From Lacustribacter sp964460315 (GTDB lineage Bacteria > Pseudomonadota > Gammaproteobacteria > Burkholderiales > Burkholderiaceae_A): a stretch of DNA of 61,838 bases. The translations under genes and the position numbers were made by a program. A model generated the notes under the pieces. It did not search any database, had not been told where the DNA came from, and worked only from the letters and a program-made list of their open reading frames with translations. The stretch spans positions 1 through 61,838 of the forward strand of contig CAYWPQ010000007.1 of NCBI GenBank assembly GCA_964460315.1, read 5' to 3'. The first letter of the stretch is position 1. Each line of letters starts with the position of its first letter. Of this stretch, positions 26,244 through 35,251 are shown piece by piece.

Positions 26244-26683
26244 CTGTCGTGACAGGCCTTGCAGCTCTGGCCCGTGGCGCCAAAGGCCTTCTTGATCTGC
26301 TCAAGATTTCCTGACTTGGCAGCCGTATTCAGGTCAGCCGCAGCCTTCATGAACTTGTCGGCCCCAGCTTTCACTTTGTCGCCTTCCTTCCAGATGGCAG
26401 GCTTGGCTTTTCCACCCTCAGTGCCTGGACCAAAGGCAGACCAAGGCAGTTCGGAGAGCGTGGCGATTAAGGCGGCGCTCTTTTGAACTTCGGCGGCATT
26501 GAAGGGAACTTCACCTTTGGTCACGGCAGCAATGCGGCCCATATGGTTGCCCATTAAGGCAAACGCACTTTGACGGTATTTGATGGCGTCTTCTTTTTTC
26601 GCAAACTGCGCGGACGCTGTGATGGGGAGTGAAGCGATGAGGCATGACGCCAAGCCCACTTGAATATAACGTTGAAACTTCAT
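26228..26683 (-). CDS. Cytochrome c' / c556-type periplasmic cytochrome
   Basis: A 151-residue secreted cytochrome. The signal peptide is about residues 1-25 (cleavage near ASA-QF). The rest is predicted to form a four-helix bundle, with the single haem motif CKACH near the C-terminus (Cys141, Cys144, His145), as in cytochrome c'. Members bind NO or carry electrons; the role here is unknown. Its ATG overlaps the stop of the EamA transporter gene by 4 bp, so the two are probably co-transcribed. Confidence 0.9.
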   Translation of the reverse strand: MKFQRYIQVGLASCLIASLPITASAQFAKKEDAIKYRQSAFALMGNHMGRIAAVTKGEVPFNAAEVQKSAALIATLSELPWSAFGPGTEGGKAKPAIWKEGDKVKAGADKFMKAAADLNTAAKSGNLEQIKKAFGATGQSCKACHDSYKDK

Positions 26684-27573
26684 GAGGATTCCTTTCCTTG
26701 TGAATGATGCGGCCTTTGAATCGACACCACCCACCATACCCCCCAGATGGTGAGCAGTGTTCCGAAGACCATCACCAGTGTAATCGGTTCATCAAAAAGG
26801 AACCACGCCATGATCGCAGTGGTTGGAGGCGTGAGGTAAAGCAGGCTGGTCACCCGGGTTGCGGCGCCCTCGCGAATCATTAAAAACAGCAGCGAGATTG
26901 CGCCGATCGACAAACCGAAGATCCCCCAGAGCAACGCGCCAATGAGTTCGGGATGCCAGTCGACGGTTCGTGTCTCAAACAGAAACATCAAGGGAAGGCA
27001 GGCCAGTGCCGATGCCGAAAACTGAATGACCGATCCCGCGCGAAGATCAAACTCTGGGCAGAATTTCTTCTGGTAAAGCGTCCCCGCGGTGATGCTGGCC
27101 AGAGCAAGAACGGCTAGTGCGACGCTGAGCAGCGACAGGTTCGCGACAGAAATCTTGGTGACGACCACCAACCCGACGCCCAAAAGGCCCAAGGCCAGGC
27201 CGAGCCATTGCCGCCGAGTGATCGTTTCTTGCAATAGGCCTGAAAGCCACGCGGTGAGGATGGGTTGCAGACCCATCATCAGGGCCACGAGACCCGCGGA
27301 CATGCCGTGCCGAACGGCGGCCCAGACGCCGCCAAGGTAGCCCGCCTGGAGCAGCAGGCCGGCGACACTGATGTGCTGAATCTGAGATCGGCTCGGCCAT
27401 TGGGGGCGAGCGATGAGCACCACGGGGATCATCACCAGCAGCACGCCGACAAATCGCATGAAGGAGAAGGTCATGGGCTCGGCATGGGGCATGCCGAAGC
27501 GGGCAATAATGAACCCCGAGCTCCAGATCAGGACGAAGGTCAGCGGAATAAGTTGGTGAATTCGGGGGTTCAT
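26680..27573 (-). CDS. EamA/DMT-family transporter
   Basis: The 297-residue protein has about ten hydrophobic helices in two EamA repeats, beginning LTFVLIWSSGFIIARFG; the second repeat includes YLTPPTTAIMAWFLFDEPIT. Substrate unknown; relatives export amino acids or metabolites. The ATG at 27573 is chosen over an upstream start in the intergenic region. Divergent from rhlE, 38 bp away. Confidence 0.88.
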   Translation of the reverse strand: MNPRIHQLIPLTFVLIWSSGFIIARFGMPHAEPMTFSFMRFVGVLLVMIPVVLIARPQWPSRSQIQHISVAGLLLQAGYLGGVWAAVRHGMSAGLVALMMGLQPILTAWLSGLLQETITRRQWLGLALGLLGVGLVVVTKISVANLSLLSVALAVLALASITAGTLYQKKFCPEFDLRAGSVIQFSASALACLPLMFLFETRTVDWHPELIGALLWGIFGLSIGAISLLFLMIREGAATRVTSLLYLTPPTTAIMAWFLFDEPITLVMVFGTLLTIWGVWWVVSIQRPHHSQGKESS

Positions 27574-27611
27574 TTCGGTCTTTTTAGCCCAACATCGTGG
27601 ATAATGCCTGA

Positions 27612-29114
27612 ATGAGTTTTGATTCTTTTGGCCTGCATCCAGATCTGATGCGGGCAATTGCCGAAGTCGGCTATACCACCCCCACTCCCATCCAGGCCGA
27701 AGCCATCCCCGTGGTGATTTCGGGTCGCGACGTCATGGGCGCCGCTCAGACGGGCACCGGTAAGACCGCTGCCTTCACCTTGCCTATTTTGCAGCGGCTG
27801 ATGCCCTTTGCCTCGGCCAGCATGTCACCGGCGCGACACCCTGTCCGCGCCCTGATGCTGGCACCCACACGGGAACTCGCCGACCAGATTGCTCAAAACG
27901 TGAGCACCTACACCAAGTATGTTCCACTCAAAAGTGCCGTGGTCTTTGGTGGCATTGATATGAACCCGCAAACGGCCCAGCTTCGCGCGGGCGTGGAAAT
28001 TCTGATCGCCACTCCTGGCCGTCTGTTGGACCATGTGCAGCAGAAAACCGTGTCCTTGTCGTCGGTCTCGGTTCTGGTGCTTGATGAGGCGGATCGAATG
28101 CTGGACATGGGGTTCCTGCCTGATCTGCAACGCATCGTTAATTTGCTGCCCAAAGCCCGGCAAAGCCTTCTCTTTTCCGCCACTTTTTCGCCGGAGATTC
28201 GTAAGCTCGCGAAGACCTTTTTGAATGACAACCCCGTGGTGATTGAAGTCGCCGCTCGAAATGCCACGGCCGAAAATGTCACCCAGATTGTCTATCAGGT
28301 TCATAGCAATGAGGCCAAGCGTGCCGCCGTGGCCCATCTGGTGAAGTCGCAAGGTCTGCGGCAGGTGATTGTCTTCACCAATACGAAAATCGGCGCCAGT
28401 CGCCTGGCCCGAGAGCTCCTGCGCGAGGGTATCCCCGCCGATGCAATCCATGGTGACAAAACCCAGTCTGAACGACTGGCTACCCTTGAAAAGTTTAAAA
28501 AAGGCGAGGTCGAGGTCATGGTCGCCACGGATGTTGCAGCTCGCGGCCTGGACATTGCCGAACTGCCTGCGGTGATCAATTACGACCTGCCCCACTCCCC
28601 GGAAGATTATGTCCACCGGATTGGCCGAACGGGCCGCGCCGGCGCAAGTGGCATTGCCATGTCGTTGATGGTGTCGGAGGACCAACGCATCCTTGGCGAC
28701 ATTGAAAAGCTTGTCAAAAAATCAATCGATCGTCAGACCCTTGATCTGCCCTCAAGTGGTCGCAGCGAATCCTCGTTCCAAGAACGGGGCTCGAACCGTG
28801 GCGAACGAAGCGCTGGCCGCCCTGAACGAAGTGAGCGCGGTGAGCGCGGTGATCGAGGCATTCAGGCTGCGTCAAGAACATACGCTCCCGCAAGGCGTCC
28901 TGCGCCGCCTGCCGACCCCATCTTTAGTCAGCCCTACCAGCCCAAGGATGCGCCGAAGATCGAGGCCGCGAACACCGCCGGATCGTCGACAACTTCTGAG
29001 GGGCAGCCGTCAGGAATGCCTTCAGTGCAAAAGGGGCCCATCATTGCCGGAATCCGGCGAGCCCCCAAAACAGTTCCTGCCTTGTTGGGTGGGAAAATGA
29101 AAACCTCAGATTAA
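27612..29114 (+). CDS. rhlE: DEAD-box RNA helicase RhlE
   Basis: An ATP-dependent RNA helicase of ribosome assembly and RNA decay. The 500 residues carry the Q motif TPTPIQAEAIP, Walker A AAQTGTGKT, PTRELADQI, DEAD (VLDEADRMLDMGF), SAT (FSATF) and HRIGRTGRAG. The tail from about residue 380 is Arg/Ser/Pro-rich and low in complexity (RSERGERGDRG), as in RhlE. The 3' end overlaps gluQ by 9 bp, convergently. Confidence 0.94.
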   Translation: MSFDSFGLHPDLMRAIAEVGYTTPTPIQAEAIPVVISGRDVMGAAQTGTGKTAAFTLPILQRLMPFASASMSPARHPVRALMLAPTRELADQIAQNVSTYTKYVPLKSAVVFGGIDMNPQTAQLRAGVEILIATPGRLLDHVQQKTVSLSSVSVLVLDEADRMLDMGFLPDLQRIVNLLPKARQSLLFSATFSPEIRKLAKTFLNDNPVVIEVAARNATAENVTQIVYQVHSNEAKRAAVAHLVKSQGLRQVIVFTNTKIGASRLARELLREGIPADAIHGDKTQSERLATLEKFKKGEVEVMVATDVAARGLDIAELPAVINYDLPHSPEDYVHRIGRTGRAGASGIAMSLMVSEDQRILGDIEKLVKKSIDRQTLDLPSSGRSESSFQERGSNRGERSAGRPERSERGERGDRGIQAASRTYAPARRPAPPADPIFSQPYQPKDAPKIEAANTAGSSTTSEGQPSGMPSVQKGPIIAGIRRAPKTVPALLGGKMKTSD

Positions 29115-30035
29115 AAAACCTTTTTTCAAAGGCTGGTTCAATTCGCGATCCCAGATCGCGCGAACCCGTTCAACCCAGCCAATGGGCATCTGCAGTTCAA
29201 GGTGAGACCAGGCGCATTCAAGCTGAAGCCGAATAATTTCAGGATGATCGGTGCGAAGTGCAAGGGCATGCGTCTGTTTTGATAACTTCTCGCCCTGGTC
29301 ATTCTTCACCACGGGGATATGCATCAGTTTGGGTTCGCGATAGCCAAGCGCTGCGCGCAGTGCGGAGTGCCGAGGGGCCGCATGAACCAGGTCATCGCCT
29401 CGAACAATATGGGTGATGCCCTGACATTCATCATCAATCACCACCGCAAAGTTGTAGGCCCAGAAACCATCGGAACGTTTGAGAATGAAATCATCGCCGT
29501 TGGAATTTCGAAAACGCCATGCGACGCCGGGTTGCTGGTTTGATCGAAAAAAATCCAGGGCGCCTTCGATGGATCGAGGCTCAGCAGTCATCGGCCGACA
29601 AAAGCCTGGATACAAAATCTCGCCATCCGGGTTGTAACCCGTTTTGCCAAGCTCAACGGCATGCTGCAAACGTTTGCGTGAACAGGTGCAGGAATAGGCA
29701 AGCCCTCGTTGCACAAGATCAACCAGTGCGACCTCATAAGCACTCTGTCGAAGGCTTTGAAACATCACGCCTTCTTGGGTCCAGCGGGTCTCCGGTGTGG
29801 CGTGGCCTGCTGTGCCTGATGGCCAAGGCGACCAACGAAGGCCGTGGGCCTTGAGCTGGTGAAGAATCAGCTGACTTGCGCCCTCTTCGTTTCTTGGCTC
29901 ATCCAGATCTTCGATACGAACCAGCCATGCGTAGCCATTGGCCTTGGCGTCCAGCCAGCTGGCAAGCGCGGTCACCAGTGAGCCGAGATGAAGGGCTCCA
30001 GAGGGTGATGGGGCGAATCGTCCGCGCAGTTTCAC
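29106..30035 (-). CDS. gluQ: Glutamyl-Q tRNA(Asp) synthetase
   Basis: GluQ attaches glutamate to queuosine at position 34 of tRNA-Asp. The 309 residues resemble the GluRS catalytic half without the anticodon-binding domain. RFAPSPSGALHLGSLV contains the HIGH-type motif, GEKLSKQ is the KMSKS-type motif, and CTCSRKRL with YPGFC is the zinc-binding site. The length and lack of a C-terminal domain separate it from GltX. Confidence 0.93.
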   Translation of the reverse strand: MKLRGRFAPSPSGALHLGSLVTALASWLDAKANGYAWLVRIEDLDEPRNEEGASQLILHQLKAHGLRWSPWPSGTAGHATPETRWTQEGVMFQSLRQSAYEVALVDLVQRGLAYSCTCSRKRLQHAVELGKTGYNPDGEILYPGFCRPMTAEPRSIEGALDFFRSNQQPGVAWRFRNSNGDDFILKRSDGFWAYNFAVVIDDECQGITHIVRGDDLVHAAPRHSALRAALGYREPKLMHIPVVKNDQGEKLSKQTHALALRTDHPEIIRLQLECAWSHLELQMPIGWVERVRAIWDRELNQPLKKGFLI

Positions 30036-30040
30036 CGGGG

Positions 30041-31348
30041 CTAGGCCTTGACTCGGATCTCCCGGAAGCTCTCGCGTGCGGCCTGAAGGGTGTGGTCAAT
30101 CGCCTCACCCTCGTGAGCAATCGAAAGAAAGCCGGCTTCGAATGCCGAGGGGGCAAGATAGACGCCTCGGGTGAGCATGGCATGAAAAAAGCGATTGAAC
30201 TGTTCGCGGTTGGAGGCATTGACATGCTCGAAGGTCGTTGGCGGGTTCGCGCTGAAATAGATGCCAAACATACCGCCGATGCTGTCGGCGCAGAATTCGG
30301 TTTCGCCCGACTCACGCGCCATGCTTTGAAGTTCTGACATCAGGCTGCTGGTCAGTTTGGTGAGCCTTTCATAAAAGCCTGGCTGGCTAACAATCCTCAG
30401 GGTTGCAAGCCCAGCGGCCACCGCGATTGGGTTGCCGGAGAGCGTTCCCGCCTGATAGACGGGGCCCAGGGGCGCGACGCATTGCATGATCTCGCGGCGT
30501 CCGCCGAAGGCACCCATGGGCATACCGCCACCGATCACCTTGCCCAGCGTGGTGAGGTCGGGTCGAACGCCGCAGACACCTTGGACCCCTTGAGCGCTCA
30601 CGCGAAAGCCGGTCATGACCTCGTCGAAAATCAAGACGGAACCGTGCTTGTCGCACTGCGCACGGAGTGCTTCCAGAAAACCCGGGATGGGTTTGACCAG
30701 ATTCATGTTGCCCGCCACGGGTTCGACGATGACCCCGGCAATGACGCTACCGTGTTCCTGGAAACATTGGTTCACGGCGTTGATGTCGTTGTAATCCAGA
30801 ACAATGGTGTCGGCGGCCACCGATTCCGGCACGCCGGCTGAGGTGGGGTTACCAAATGTCAGAAGCCCAGAGCCCGCTTTCACCAGAAGGCTGTCGACAT
30901 GGCCGTGGTAGCAGCCTTCAAATTTCACGATTTTGTCGCGTCCGGTGAATCCGCGAGCAACGCGAATCGCCGACATGGTGGCCTCGGTGCCTGACGAGGT
31001 GAGTCGTGTCATCTCCATGGAGGGCAGGTGGTCTCTGAGCCATTCGGCAAGTTCCACCTCGCCCGCCGTTGGCGCACCGAACGACAGGCCATGTTCGGCT
31101 GCTTTTTGCACCGCCTGAATGACGTCGGGATGGGCGTGACCCACGATGGCGGGCCCCCATGAGCAGATGTAGTCCACATAGCGGTTACCGTCGGCATCCC
31201 AGCCGAAGGGCCCTTTCGCTTTCGCAAAAAACCGAGGCGTGCCACCCACCGAACGGAAGGCGCGAACCGGAGAGTTCACGCCGCCGGGAATGGTTTTTTG
31301 GGCTTCACGAAAGAGCGCTTCGCTCTGGCTGGTGTTCTGTTGGGGCAT
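30041..31348 (-). CDS. hemL: Glutamate-1-semialdehyde 2,1-aminomutase
   Basis: HemL is a PLP enzyme that makes 5-aminolevulinate from glutamate-1-semialdehyde, the first tetrapyrrole precursor in the C5 pathway. In the 435 residues the start SEALFREAQKTIPGGVNSPVRAF is typical, GCYHGHVDSLLV and IFDEVMTGFRV are PLP-site motifs, and the Schiff-base Lys is in TTLGKVIGGGMPMGAFGG. It supplies both haem and bacteriochlorophyll. It starts 5 bp before gluQ on the same strand, a possible two-gene unit. Confidence 0.95.
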   Translation of the reverse strand: MPQQNTSQSEALFREAQKTIPGGVNSPVRAFRSVGGTPRFFAKAKGPFGWDADGNRYVDYICSWGPAIVGHAHPDVIQAVQKAAEHGLSFGAPTAGEVELAEWLRDHLPSMEMTRLTSSGTEATMSAIRVARGFTGRDKIVKFEGCYHGHVDSLLVKAGSGLLTFGNPTSAGVPESVAADTIVLDYNDINAVNQCFQEHGSVIAGVIVEPVAGNMNLVKPIPGFLEALRAQCDKHGSVLIFDEVMTGFRVSAQGVQGVCGVRPDLTTLGKVIGGGMPMGAFGGRREIMQCVAPLGPVYQAGTLSGNPIAVAAGLATLRIVSQPGFYERLTKLTSSLMSELQSMARESGETEFCADSIGGMFGIYFSANPPTTFEHVNASNREQFNRFFHAMLTRGVYLAPSAFEAGFLSIAHEGEAIDHTLQAARESFREIRVKA

Positions 31349-31448
31349 GACGAGCTTTCAGGGACGCTTGAGGATAAACTGTGAGAATTCTAAGTGGTTA
31401 TGGCGGTCGACGGATTGCGGCTGTCGAAATTTCAGGGAGAGTTCATTC

Positions 31449-31613
31449 ATGAAAACGTATATGTGTTTGATCTGCGGCTGGATCTATGACGAAGCGACCG
31501 GCTGGCCGGACGACGGCATCGCGCCGGGAACCAAATGGGAAGATGTTCCGATCACCTGGGCCTGTCCAGAGTGCGGTGCGCAAAAATCAGATTTCGAAAT
31601 GGTTGAGATCTAA
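31449..31613 (+). CDS. Rubredoxin
   Basis: A 54-residue small electron carrier with one iron held by four Cys in two CxxCG motifs, MCLICGW and ACPECGA. YDEATGWPDDGIAPGTKWEDVP is the conserved loop. A GGGAGAG Shine-Dalgarno lies at 31434-31440. Rubredoxin genes next to hemL and yqgE are usual in betaproteobacteria. In photosynthetic organisms some rubredoxins serve photosystem assembly; no evidence for that here. Confidence 0.93.
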   Translation: MKTYMCLICGWIYDEATGWPDDGIAPGTKWEDVPITWACPECGAQKSDFEMVEI

Positions 31614-31646
31614 CCGAGGGCGAATTCTTCACAAGACGATAACGTC

Positions 31647-33230
31647 TCACTCTGCCCCCTCAGCTCGGGGGCTGGAACCCACGGACGTACCCCCCGCTTT
31701 TTTCACAACACCATAACGCAGCAAGGTTTTGACCCGTGCCTGGTCGTGCATCACGACCGGCGTTGGGTATGGGTCGCCAAGGCGCAGGCCATGTTCGGTA
31801 AGGACATGACTTGGGGCCTCCCAGGGCGAGTGAATCCATCGATCAGGCAATGCGCCAATTTCTGGAACGTAACGTCGAATGAAGCTGCCCTTCGGGTCAA
31901 ATTTTTCACTCTGGGTCACTGGATTGAAAATACGAAAGTAGGGCTGTGCATCGCAGCCACTCGAAGCCGCCCACTGCCACCCTCCGTTGTTCGCGGAGAG
32001 ATCAAAGTCATTGAGTTTCCATGCGAAATAAGCCTCACCTCGGCGCCAGTCAATGCCAAGATCTTTGGTGAGAAAAGAGGCCACGACCATGCGCAGCCGA
32101 TTGTGCATGTAACCCGTGGCATTCAGCTGACGCATTCCGGCATCGACGAGCGGAAAGCCTGTCCGCCCCTCGCACCATGCACGAAACAGCCGATCCGATT
32201 CCGGGCCCTCAAGCCATTGGATCTGATCGTATTCGGGCCGAAAACTTCGGGTGGCGACATGGGGATGATGAAAAAGCACCTGCATGTAGAAATCACGCCA
32301 GATCAGTTCGGAAAGCCAGGTGGAAGCTCCCTCCGATTGCGAAGGATCACGGCTGGCGGCCCATGCAAACCGAACCAGCTCACGAATGGCGATGGTTCCA
32401 AATCGAAGGTGCATCGAAAGGTAGGAGGGCCCTTTAATTCCGGGGAAGTCACGTGCCGTTTTGTAGTCCTTGATTCGCGACTGGAAGTCACGAAACAGCC
32501 TGTCGGCGCCCGTGGCTCCCAGCGGTATTTCAAGAGCGTGAAGGTTGCCTGATGAAAATCCCATCGACTCGAGTGACGGCAGTGGGGTCGGCTTCGCCCC
32601 GCCGGACATCGCAGGACGAAGGCGGGATTTCAAAGGGTCTTGAATGACGATCTTCCCTTGGCGCACCATGACACCCGTATTTCGTTCGGCGATGTCATCG
32701 GCGGTCAGGCGCTTGAGCCATGCGTTTTTATAGGGTGTGAACACCGAAAATGGCTTGGCTGCCCCTGTCAGAACCTCGTGTCGCTCGAAGATGCACTGGT
32801 CTTTGACCGTGACCCACTCCACACCAAGATCCTCCAGCGCCTGCCGGACGTCATCGTCGCGCCGCCTTGCGGTGGGCTCATCGTCATGGGCGGCAACCAC
32901 GCAAGAGGCGCGCATCTGCTGCGCAATCAAGGGAATCAGTTCGACGGGGTTACCGACATGAACGGCGAGATCGCCACCGGCCTCGTTGATTGACTGTTTG
33001 ATCTCCTCAAGCGCTGCATGAATGAATCCGACCCGACGATCGTCGATGGTCGTTTCTTTTTTCCAGCCAGGGATCGCATGCAGGATGGTGGTGTCAAAGA
33101 TGAACACCAGCTGGATCGGCCCTTGTCTTGTTAGCGCTGCATGAAGTGCAGCATGGTCGTTCAGGCGCAGGTCACGTCGAAGCCAGACCAGAATGGGTGC
33201 GGGTTGAGCGGGCTGCAGTGGGTTCGCCAT
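31647..33230 (-). CDS. phrB: Deoxyribodipyrimidine photolyase
   Basis: A light-driven FAD enzyme that splits UV-induced pyrimidine dimers. In the 527 residues the N-terminal Rossmann domain starts ILVWLRRDLRLNDH, and the C-terminal helical FAD domain includes ELIWRDFYMQVLFHHP, TGFPLVDAGMRQLNATGYMHNRLRM and NNGGWQWAASSGCDAQPYFR, typical of class I CPD photolyases. A 50-residue C-terminal extension ends the protein. A photoprotective role suits a sunlit, aerobic habitat. Confidence 0.93.
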   Translation of the reverse strand: MANPLQPAQPAPILVWLRRDLRLNDHAALHAALTRQGPIQLVFIFDTTILHAIPGWKKETTIDDRRVGFIHAALEEIKQSINEAGGDLAVHVGNPVELIPLIAQQMRASCVVAAHDDEPTARRRDDDVRQALEDLGVEWVTVKDQCIFERHEVLTGAAKPFSVFTPYKNAWLKRLTADDIAERNTGVMVRQGKIVIQDPLKSRLRPAMSGGAKPTPLPSLESMGFSSGNLHALEIPLGATGADRLFRDFQSRIKDYKTARDFPGIKGPSYLSMHLRFGTIAIRELVRFAWAASRDPSQSEGASTWLSELIWRDFYMQVLFHHPHVATRSFRPEYDQIQWLEGPESDRLFRAWCEGRTGFPLVDAGMRQLNATGYMHNRLRMVVASFLTKDLGIDWRRGEAYFAWKLNDFDLSANNGGWQWAASSGCDAQPYFRIFNPVTQSEKFDPKGSFIRRYVPEIGALPDRWIHSPWEAPSHVLTEHGLRLGDPYPTPVVMHDQARVKTLLRYGVVKKAGGTSVGSSPRAEGAE

Positions 33231-33272
33231 GGAGGTCTTGTTTTCTCAGGTGCTGGGGTTAAAATGGACTGA

Positions 33273-33887
33273 ATGGACAAGCCGATCGCTGACTTCTCAT
33301 CTGTGGCCCATCATTATCTCGTGGCCATGCCTAGTTTGACTGACCCCCAGTTTGACGGAACCGTGATTTATCTTGCGGAACATACCCCGAAGGGCGCCAT
33401 GGGATTGATCGTGAATCGGCCCTCCGAACTGAACCTGGGCAACCTCTTTGACCGTATCGACCTTAGTCCTCCCGCATCGGACGCCATCTCGGTTCGGGGC
33501 CGGCCAAGTTACGGTCCGATTGGCGAGGCCCCGGTGTTTTTAGGTGGCCCAGTTCAGACAGACCGCGGGTTTGTATTGCATGAGCCCGTTGGCAAATGGA
33601 GCTCCACCCTGGTCTTGAACGACATCATGGGACTCACCTCTTCCCGCGACATCCTTGAGGCAACCGCCTCCGGTCGTGGTCCGGAACGAGTGTTCGTCTC
33701 TCTCGGTTACGCCGGATGGGATGAAGGTCAGCTTGATCAAGAACTGGCGGGTAACGCCTGGCTCACGGTTCCAGCAACGGACACGTCACTCATGTTTGAC
33801 ATTCCCTCAGAAGAGCGCTTCGCCTATGCGTTTCGGCTTCTCGGGGTGGACCCACTGCACTTTTCGGGTGTCGCGGGTCATGCCTGA
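33273..33887 (+). CDS. yqgE: YqgE/AlgH family protein
   Basis: A 204-residue cytosolic protein of unclear biochemical role, conserved in proteobacteria. HHYLVAMPSLTDPQFDGTVIYL and KGAMGLIVNRPSELNLG are the family hallmarks, and FVSLGYAGWDEGQLDQEL lies in the second half. It overlaps ruvX by 8 bp, the usual order, which points to co-translation. Confidence 0.93.
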   Translation: MDKPIADFSSVAHHYLVAMPSLTDPQFDGTVIYLAEHTPKGAMGLIVNRPSELNLGNLFDRIDLSPPASDAISVRGRPSYGPIGEAPVFLGGPVQTDRGFVLHEPVGKWSSTLVLNDIMGLTSSRDILEATASGRGPERVFVSLGYAGWDEGQLDQELAGNAWLTVPATDTSLMFDIPSEERFAYAFRLLGVDPLHFSGVAGHA

Positions 33888-34302
33888 CCCGGCCATGGAG
33901 GGGCAGACCCTCATGGCCTTCGATTTCGGTGAACAGCGTATTGGGGTGGCCATTGGTAACACCATCACCGGGGGGGCTCGCCCGCTCGCCGTCATCGACG
34001 AGGAGCGGCGAGACGCCCGCTTTGCAAAAATTGAGTCACTCTTAGCGGAGTGGCAGCCAGACCGTCTCATTGTGGGCCTGCCTCGCTACCCCGATGGCCA
34101 AGACCACCCCTTTGCCCTGCGTTGCGAGAGGTTTGCCAATCAGCTTCGCGGCCGTTTTGGCCTGGAGGTGACGATGGTGGATGAGCGCTGGACTTCAGCG
34201 CTTGCGCCGGGTCATGCCCCAATCGATGCCGAGGCGGCGGCCATCCTTTTACAGTCGGTTTTCGATACACTTCAAGCTCATGCCCAGATCCATTCAACTT
34301 AA
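33880..34302 (+). CDS. ruvX: Putative Holliday junction resolvase RuvX (YqgF)
   Basis: A 140-residue RNase H-fold protein linked to pre-16S rRNA processing or Holliday junctions. LMAFDFGEQRIGVAIGN holds the catalytic Asp, LIVGLPRYPDGQ and MVDERWTSALA the other conserved parts. ATG at 33880. The 3' end overlaps pyrB by 23 bp; the pyrR gene often found between them is absent. Confidence 0.9.
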   Translation: MPDPAMEGQTLMAFDFGEQRIGVAIGNTITGGARPLAVIDEERRDARFAKIESLLAEWQPDRLIVGLPRYPDGQDHPFALRCERFANQLRGRFGLEVTMVDERWTSALAPGHAPIDAEAAAILLQSVFDTLQAHAQIHST

Positions 34303-35251
34303 CCGCGACGGCGAGCTCATCCATCTGCTCACCACGGAGGGCCTTCCCAAGGCTCTGGTTCTAAGAATTCTTGATCGGGCAAAAACATTTCTGAATCCCC
34401 ATGACCCCAAAGAGGTCATCAATGCCCCGCTCCTGATGGGCAAAAGCGTGTTCAATTTGTTTTTTGAAAATTCCACACGAACACGAACAACCTTTGAGAT
34501 TGCCGCCAAGCGACTGTCTGCGGATGTCGTGAACCTGAACGTCCAGGCGTCAAGTACCGCCAAGGGCGAATCCCTTCTCGACACCATTGACAACCTGGCG
34601 GCAATGAAGGCGGACATGTTTGTGGTGCGTCATGGCCAAAGCGGCGCACCTTACCTGATTGCCAAACATATCAATCAGGTCGCGCCTCATATCCGCATCA
34701 TGAACGCGGGGGATGGACGGCACGCCCATCCGACCCAGGCCCTTCTGGATGCCTTCACCATTCAGCATTTCAAAGGTGATTTTCATAACCTTCGAGTCGC
34801 GATCGTTGGCGACATTCTTCACTCTCGTGTGGCCCGTTCCAACATACATGCCTTAACCACGCTGGGCGTACCCGAAGTGCGAGCCATTGCACCGCTTACC
34901 CTGCTCCCTTCCGGACTGAAAGAAATGGGTCTTCAGGTCTACACCGACCTCAAAGAGGGGCTGCGCGATGTGGATGTGGTCATCATGCTGCGTCTCCAAA
35001 ATGAAAGGATGCGGGGTGCCCTTCTGCCATCCACCCAGGAATATTTCAAGCACTACGGGCTGACTGAGGACAAGCTCCATCTGGCCAAACCCGACGCCAT
35101 CGTGATGCACCCAGGGCCAATGAACCGTGGCGTCGAGATTGACTCCGCCGTCGCCGATGGGGTGCAGTCCGTGATCCTTTCTCAGGTCACCTTTGGAATC
35201 GCTGTTCGAATGGCGGTGATGAGTATGTTGGCTGAGGCAAAAACATCATGA
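34280..35251 (+). CDS. pyrB: Aspartate carbamoyltransferase catalytic subunit
   Basis: PyrB joins carbamoyl phosphate and aspartate in pyrimidine synthesis. The 323 residues carry the carbamoyl-phosphate loop FENSTRTRTTFEIAAKRL, HPTQALLDAFTI and the C-terminal MHPGPMNRGVEI. ATG at 34280 inside the end of ruvX. It is followed by a dihydroorotase homologue with ATGA overlap; in pseudomonads such a pair forms one complex. Confidence 0.95.
   Translation: MPRSIQLNRDGELIHLLTTEGLPKALVLRILDRAKTFLNPHDPKEVINAPLLMGKSVFNLFFENSTRTRTTFEIAAKRLSADVVNLNVQASSTAKGESLLDTIDNLAAMKADMFVVRHGQSGAPYLIAKHINQVAPHIRIMNAGDGRHAHPTQALLDAFTIQHFKGDFHNLRVAIVGDILHSRVARSNIHALTTLGVPEVRAIAPLTLLPSGLKEMGLQVYTDLKEGLRDVDVVIMLRLQNERMRGALLPSTQEYFKHYGLTEDKLHLAKPDAIVMHPGPMNRGVEIDSAVADGVQSVILSQVTFGIAVRMAVMSMLAEAKTS

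Noticed and set aside
32640..32993. Open frame antisense to the photolyase gene
   Set aside because: The photolyase motifs on the minus strand are complete and the antisense product has no recognisable domain.
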